Below are positions 60,610 through 64,000 of a stretch of 64,000 nucleotides of DNA, one piece after another. How positions within the stretch are numbered: the first letter of the stretch is position 1; each line of letters begins with the position of its first letter. A model generated the notes under the pieces. That model had not been told where the DNA came from and did no database searches. It was given only the letters and a program-made list of their open reading frames with translations. The position numbers and the translations under genes were made by a program. Origin of the DNA: Corynebacterium endometrii (GTDB lineage: Bacteria; Actinomycetota; Actinomycetes; Mycobacteriales; Mycobacteriaceae); assembly GCF_004795735.1 (NCBI RefSeq), contig NZ_CP039247.1, positions 248,001 through 312,000 of the forward strand. Reading direction: 5' to 3'.

Positions 60610-61371
60610 ATGACTGTAAGAAATCCAGACCGTGAGGCAATTGCTCACGGCTACATCACTAACGAATCGCTGCGCGAGAAGCCATCCGTCCCAACGTGGG
60701 CGCTGAAGCTGGTAATGGCCATCACGGGCCTGCTCTTTGCAATGTTCGTTGTAGGCCACATGGCCGGTAACTTGAAGATCTACTCCGCCCCTTACGAGGA
60801 TGGCCAGAACCCGATCGACAAGTACGGCCACTTCCTGCGCACCATGGGCGAGCCAATCCTGCCCGCCGGTACCGCTCTGTGGGCTATCCGCATTGTCCTG
60901 CTCGTTGCGATTATTGCCCACATTTACGGCGCGGTTGCCCTGCACGGCCGTTCCAAGCGCTCCCGCGGCAAGTTCTCCCGCACCAACCTGATGGGCGGCG
61001 TTGACTCTTTCGCCACGAAGACCATGCTGTTTACCGGCATCTTCCTGCTGCTGTTCATCGTCTTCCACCTGCTCGACCTGACTATGGGCGTTGCGCCAGC
61101 AGCCCCTGAGGGCTTCGTGCATGGTTCCGTCAAGGCCAACATGATCGAGACGTTCAGCCGCTGGCCGGTCACGATCTTCTACGTGCTGGCAATGGTTGCC
61201 CTCTTCTTCCACCTGACCCACGGCATCAAGCTCGCCGCCTCTGACCTGGGTATCACCGGCAAGAAGTGGCGCCAGGTCTTCGTAGTACTGGCATACGTGA
61301 TTCCTGCTGTTGTCACCATCGGCAACATCATCCTGCCTCTGTCCGTAGCCCTTGGCTGGGTAACCCTGTAG
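60610..61371 (+). CDS. sdhC: Succinate dehydrogenase cytochrome b subunit
   Basis: Membrane anchor of succinate:menaquinone oxidoreductase, 253 residues with five membrane helices in a single chain, i.e. the type B architecture. Haem-ligand histidines are in FVVGHMAGNL, IAHIYGAVALHG, LFIVFHLLDL and FFHLTHGIKLA, consistent with a di-haem subunit. No separate SdhD is present. First gene of sdhCAB. Confidence 0.95.
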   Translation: MTVRNPDREAIAHGYITNESLREKPSVPTWALKLVMAITGLLFAMFVVGHMAGNLKIYSAPYEDGQNPIDKYGHFLRTMGEPILPAGTALWAIRIVLLVAIIAHIYGAVALHGRSKRSRGKFSRTNLMGGVDSFATKTMLFTGIFLLLFIVFHLLDLTMGVAPAAPEGFVHGSVKANMIETFSRWPVTIFYVLAMVALFFHLTHGIKLAASDLGITGKKWRQVFVVLAYVIPAVVTIGNIILPLSVALGWVTL

Positions 61372-61397
61372 CCGGACTGATTGGAAAGTTTGAATTC

Positions 61398-63416
61398 ATG
61401 ACTAACACTGAACTGAAGCGCGAGCACCCGAACTTCTCGCACCCACAGTCCATCGTTCCTGGCGTTACCGCTGGTTCGATCCTGGAATCCAACGAGCCTC
61501 ACGGCGTCCCAATGAAGGACATGTGGACCTGGCAGAAGGACCACAACCTGGAGCTCGTTTCCCCTCTGAACCGCCGCAAGTTCACCGTCCTCGTTGTGGG
61601 CACCGGTCTGTCCGCCGGCGCGGCCGCCGCGTCCCTGGGCGAGCTGGGCTACAACGTGAAGGTATTTACCTACCACGACTCTCCGCGTCGCGCGCACTCC
61701 ATCGCTGCGCAGGGTGGTGTGAACTCCTCCCGTTCCAAGAAGGTGGATAATGACTCCTCCTACCGCCACGCGAAGGACACCGTCAAGGGCGGCGACTACC
61801 GCTGCCGCGAGTCTGACTGCTGGCGCCTGGCCATGGAGTCCGGCCGCGTAATCGACCACATGAACGCGATCGGCGCTCCTTTCGCCCGTGAGTACGGCGG
61901 CACCCTGGCTACCCGTTCCTTCGGCGGCGTGCAGGTATCCCGCACCTACTACACCCGCGGTCAAACCGGCCAGCAGCTGCAGCTGTCCACCACGTCCGCG
62001 CTTTACCGCCAGATTGGCCTGGGCAACGTGGAGATCTTCCGTCACCACGATCTGCAGGACTTCATCACCTACGAGGACAATGGTCGCAAGCGCGTGGGCG
62101 GCATTGTCACCCGCAACCTGATCAACGGCGAGCTCAAGGCATTCACCGGCAACGCCGTAGTCATGGGTACCGGCGGATACGGCAACGTGTACCACATGTC
62201 CACGCTGGCAAAGAACTCCAACGCCGGCGCCATGATGCGCGCCTACGAGCAGGGCGCATACCTTGCTTCCCCGGCGTTCGTGCAGTTCCACCCAACCGGC
62301 CTTCCGGTCAACTCCGAGTGGCAGTCTAAGACCATTCTGATGTCTGAGTCCCTGCGTAACGATGGCCGCATTTGGTCCCCAATCGAGCCAAATGATGACC
62401 GCGATCCAAACACCATTCCGGAAGAAGAGCGCGATTACTTCCTGGAGCGTCGTTACCCAGCGTTCGGCAACCTTGTGCCGCGTGACGTTGCGTCCCGCGC
62501 CATCTCCCAGCAGATCAACAAGGGCCTCGGCGTAGGCCCGCTGCATAACTCCGCTTACCTGGACTTCCGCGACGCAATCGAGCGACTCGGCAAGGACACC
62601 ATTCGCGAGCGTTACTCCAACCTGTTCGCGATGTATGAGGAGGCCATTGGCGAGGACCCATACACCACGCCGATGCGCATCGCGCCTACCTGCCACTTCA
62701 CCATGGGTGGCCTGTGGACCGATTTCAACGAGATGACCTCCCTCGACGGCCTGTTCGCCGCCGGTGAGTGCTCCTGGACCTACCACGGCGCAAACCGCCT
62801 GGGCGCTAACTCCCTCCTGTCCGCTTCCGTCGACGGCTGGTTCACCCTGCCGTTCACCGTCCCTAACTTCCTGGCGAAGCACCTGGGCGAGGAGAAGCTG
62901 TCCGAGGATTCCGCCGAGGCAGCGGCCGCCGTTGAGCGCGCTCAGGCCCGCATCGACCGCATCATGAACATCCGCGGCGAGGATCCACACGGCCCCGCGT
63001 ACTACCACCGCCAGCTGGGCGACCTGCTGTACTTCGGCTGCGGCGTGGCGCGTAACATCGAGGACCTGAAGTCCACCATCGAGAAGATCCGCGCGCTGCG
63101 CGCCGACTTCTGGGCTAACGTTCGTGTTCCAGGCTCCGCCGATGACATGAACCAGGTCCTGGAGTACGCCCTGCGCGTTGCGGACTACATCGACTTGGGC
63201 GAGCTCATGTGCGTCGACGCGCTTGACCGCGACGAGTCCTGTGGCGCCCACTTCCGCGATGACCACCTCACCGAGGACGGCGAGGCAGAGCGTGACGATG
63301 AGAACTGGTGCTTCGTTTCCGCTTGGGAGCCAGGCGAGAACGAGGGCGAGTTCATCCGCCACGCAGAGCCTCTGTACTTCGATTCAATCCCGCTCATGAC
63401 AAGGAACTACAAGTAA
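61398..63416 (+). CDS. sdhA: Succinate dehydrogenase flavoprotein subunit
   Basis: Catalytic subunit, 672 residues. The FAD-binding region VLVVGTGLSAGAAAASL, the covalent-FAD histidine in RAHSIAAQGGVNSS, the substrate-binding QFHPTGLPV, and GLFAAGECSWTYHGANRLGANSLLSA are present. The ATG at 61398 follows GGAAAG; the frame is open upstream into sdhC but only this start gives a normal N terminus. Abuts sdhB. Confidence 0.97.
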   Translation: MTNTELKREHPNFSHPQSIVPGVTAGSILESNEPHGVPMKDMWTWQKDHNLELVSPLNRRKFTVLVVGTGLSAGAAAASLGELGYNVKVFTYHDSPRRAHSIAAQGGVNSSRSKKVDNDSSYRHAKDTVKGGDYRCRESDCWRLAMESGRVIDHMNAIGAPFAREYGGTLATRSFGGVQVSRTYYTRGQTGQQLQLSTTSALYRQIGLGNVEIFRHHDLQDFITYEDNGRKRVGGIVTRNLINGELKAFTGNAVVMGTGGYGNVYHMSTLAKNSNAGAMMRAYEQGAYLASPAFVQFHPTGLPVNSEWQSKTILMSESLRNDGRIWSPIEPNDDRDPNTIPEEERDYFLERRYPAFGNLVPRDVASRAISQQINKGLGVGPLHNSAYLDFRDAIERLGKDTIRERYSNLFAMYEEAIGEDPYTTPMRIAPTCHFTMGGLWTDFNEMTSLDGLFAAGECSWTYHGANRLGANSLLSASVDGWFTLPFTVPNFLAKHLGEEKLSEDSAEAAAAVERAQARIDRIMNIRGEDPHGPAYYHRQLGDLLYFGCGVARNIEDLKSTIEKIRALRADFWANVRVPGSADDMNQVLEYALRVADYIDLGELMCVDALDRDESCGAHFRDDHLTEDGEAERDDENWCFVSAWEPGENEGEFIRHAEPLYFDSIPLMTRNYK

Positions 63417-64000
63417 ATGAAACTGACACTTGAGATCTGGCGTCAGGCCGGACCAACCGAAGACGGCGCATTTGAGACCGTTCAGGTCGACGATGCAGCC
63501 GAGCAAATGTCCATCCTGGAGCTCCTGGACCACGTCAATGACGGCCTTATCGAGGCCGGCAAGGAGCCGTTCCAGTTCGCTTCCGACTGCCGCGAGGGTA
63601 TCTGCGGTACCTGTGGCCTGGTCGTCAACGGCCGCCCCCACGGTCCCGGCCAGAACACCCCGGCATGCCAGCAGCGCCTGTTCCAGTTCGAAGATGGCGC
63701 AAAGATTAAGCTGGAGCCATTCCGTTCCAATGCCTTCCCCGTAATCAAGGACTTGGTCGTTGACCGCGTAGCCCTTGACCAGGTGATGCAGAAGGGCGGC
63801 TACGTCTCCATGGACGCGGGTACCGCTCCGGACGCTGATACCCTGCACCTGAACCACCAGACCGCCGAGTTCGCCCTGGATCACGCGGCCTGCATCGGCT
63901 GTGGCGCATGCGTTGCGGCGTGCCCTAACGGCGCGGCCCACCTGTTCACCGGTGCGAAGCTGGTTCACCTCTCCCTCATGCCACTGGGCAAGGAGGAGCG
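63417..64000 (+). CDS. sdhB: Succinate dehydrogenase iron-sulfur subunit, partial
   Basis: Electron-transfer subunit; 194 residues visible before the right edge. The plant-type [2Fe-2S] ligands are in SDCREGICGTCGL with a later cysteine in TPACQQRL, and the first ferredoxin-like cluster motif is CIGCGACVAACPNGA. The ATG directly follows the sdhA stop codon. C terminus lies outside the window. Confidence 0.96.
   Translation, partial: MKLTLEIWRQAGPTEDGAFETVQVDDAAEQMSILELLDHVNDGLIEAGKEPFQFASDCREGICGTCGLVVNGRPHGPGQNTPACQQRLFQFEDGAKIKLEPFRSNAFPVIKDLVVDRVALDQVMQKGGYVSMDAGTAPDADTLHLNHQTAEFALDHAACIGCGACVAACPNGAAHLFTGAKLVHLSLMPLGKEE

Noticed and set aside
61179..63362. 727-residue open frame opposite sdhA
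   Set aside because: GC-rich antisense shadow of a highly conserved gene; composition low in complexity and without domains.

Overview
The window reads as a chromosomal segment of a mycolic-acid-containing actinobacterium, most likely a Corynebacterium. Supporting this are two secreted mycolyltransferases, a RamB-type acetate regulator next to sdhCAB, a mycothiol-dependent formaldehyde dehydrogenase, a class III adenylate cyclase together with GlxR-like operators, a near-perfect DtxR iron box, and a gene order (ssd-tad, helicase, cspA, topA, cyaB, mscR, rml genes, mycolyltransferase, lpd, ramB, sdhCAB) that resembles C. glutamicum. The species cannot be fixed from the sequence alone.

Layout. 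1-5.3 kb: a peptide/nickel-type ABC importer on the minus strand (substrate-binding lipoprotein, two permeases, fused double ATPase cut by the left edge). 5.4-9.3 kb: an alpha/beta hydrolase, a holin-like membrane protein, two uncharacterised proteins and a HAD phosphatase. 9.6-14.1 kb: a compact Tad-type pilus/secretion operon (Ssd, TadA, TadB, TadC, Flp-like pilin, TadE, TadG-like). 14.1-23.1 kb: DUF1998 helicase, CspA, DedA, topoisomerase I and two membrane proteins.

23.2-40.7 kb: a lower-GC catabolic block that ends at the 3' side of a tRNA-Thr gene. It encodes a GntP-type permease, an AMP-forming acyl-CoA synthetase, an acyl-CoA dehydrogenase, an enoyl-CoA hydratase, a 3-hydroxyisobutyryl-CoA hydrolase, MmsB, MmsA, an SDR 3-hydroxyacyl-CoA dehydrogenase and a thiolase. 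These enzymes together can convert isobutyrate to propionyl-CoA and 2-methylbutyrate to acetyl-CoA plus propionyl-CoA. No branched-chain keto-acid dehydrogenase is present, so free branched short-chain acids, not amino acids, look like the substrates. In the middle sits a two-gene lysine-acylation module: a GNAT-acyl-CoA-synthetase fusion and an AcuC-type deacylase, predicted to switch the acyl-CoA synthetase on and off. Two TetR and one MarR regulator, GlxR-like sites and a repeated GTAC-N16-GTAC element suggest the control layer.

41.2-50.6 kb: tRNA-Thr(CGU), DNA polymerase III delta', adenylate cyclase, mycothiol formaldehyde dehydrogenase with a metallo-beta-lactamase-fold partner, an AbiEi/DUF559 nuclease-like gene bracketed by two related long palindromes, and the dTDP-rhamnose operon rmlB-rmlCD-rmlA. 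50.7-56.5 kb: a YeeE-TusA thiosulfate-uptake fusion, an M1 aminopeptidase, two mycolyltransferases, and a previously easy-to-miss 36-residue protein with a structured leader that may be an O-mycoloylated cell-envelope peptide. 56.6-64 kb: lpd, a small CDF-like membrane protein, ramB and sdhCAB (sdhB cut by the right edge), with DtxR, GlxR and RamB-like sites upstream of sdhC.
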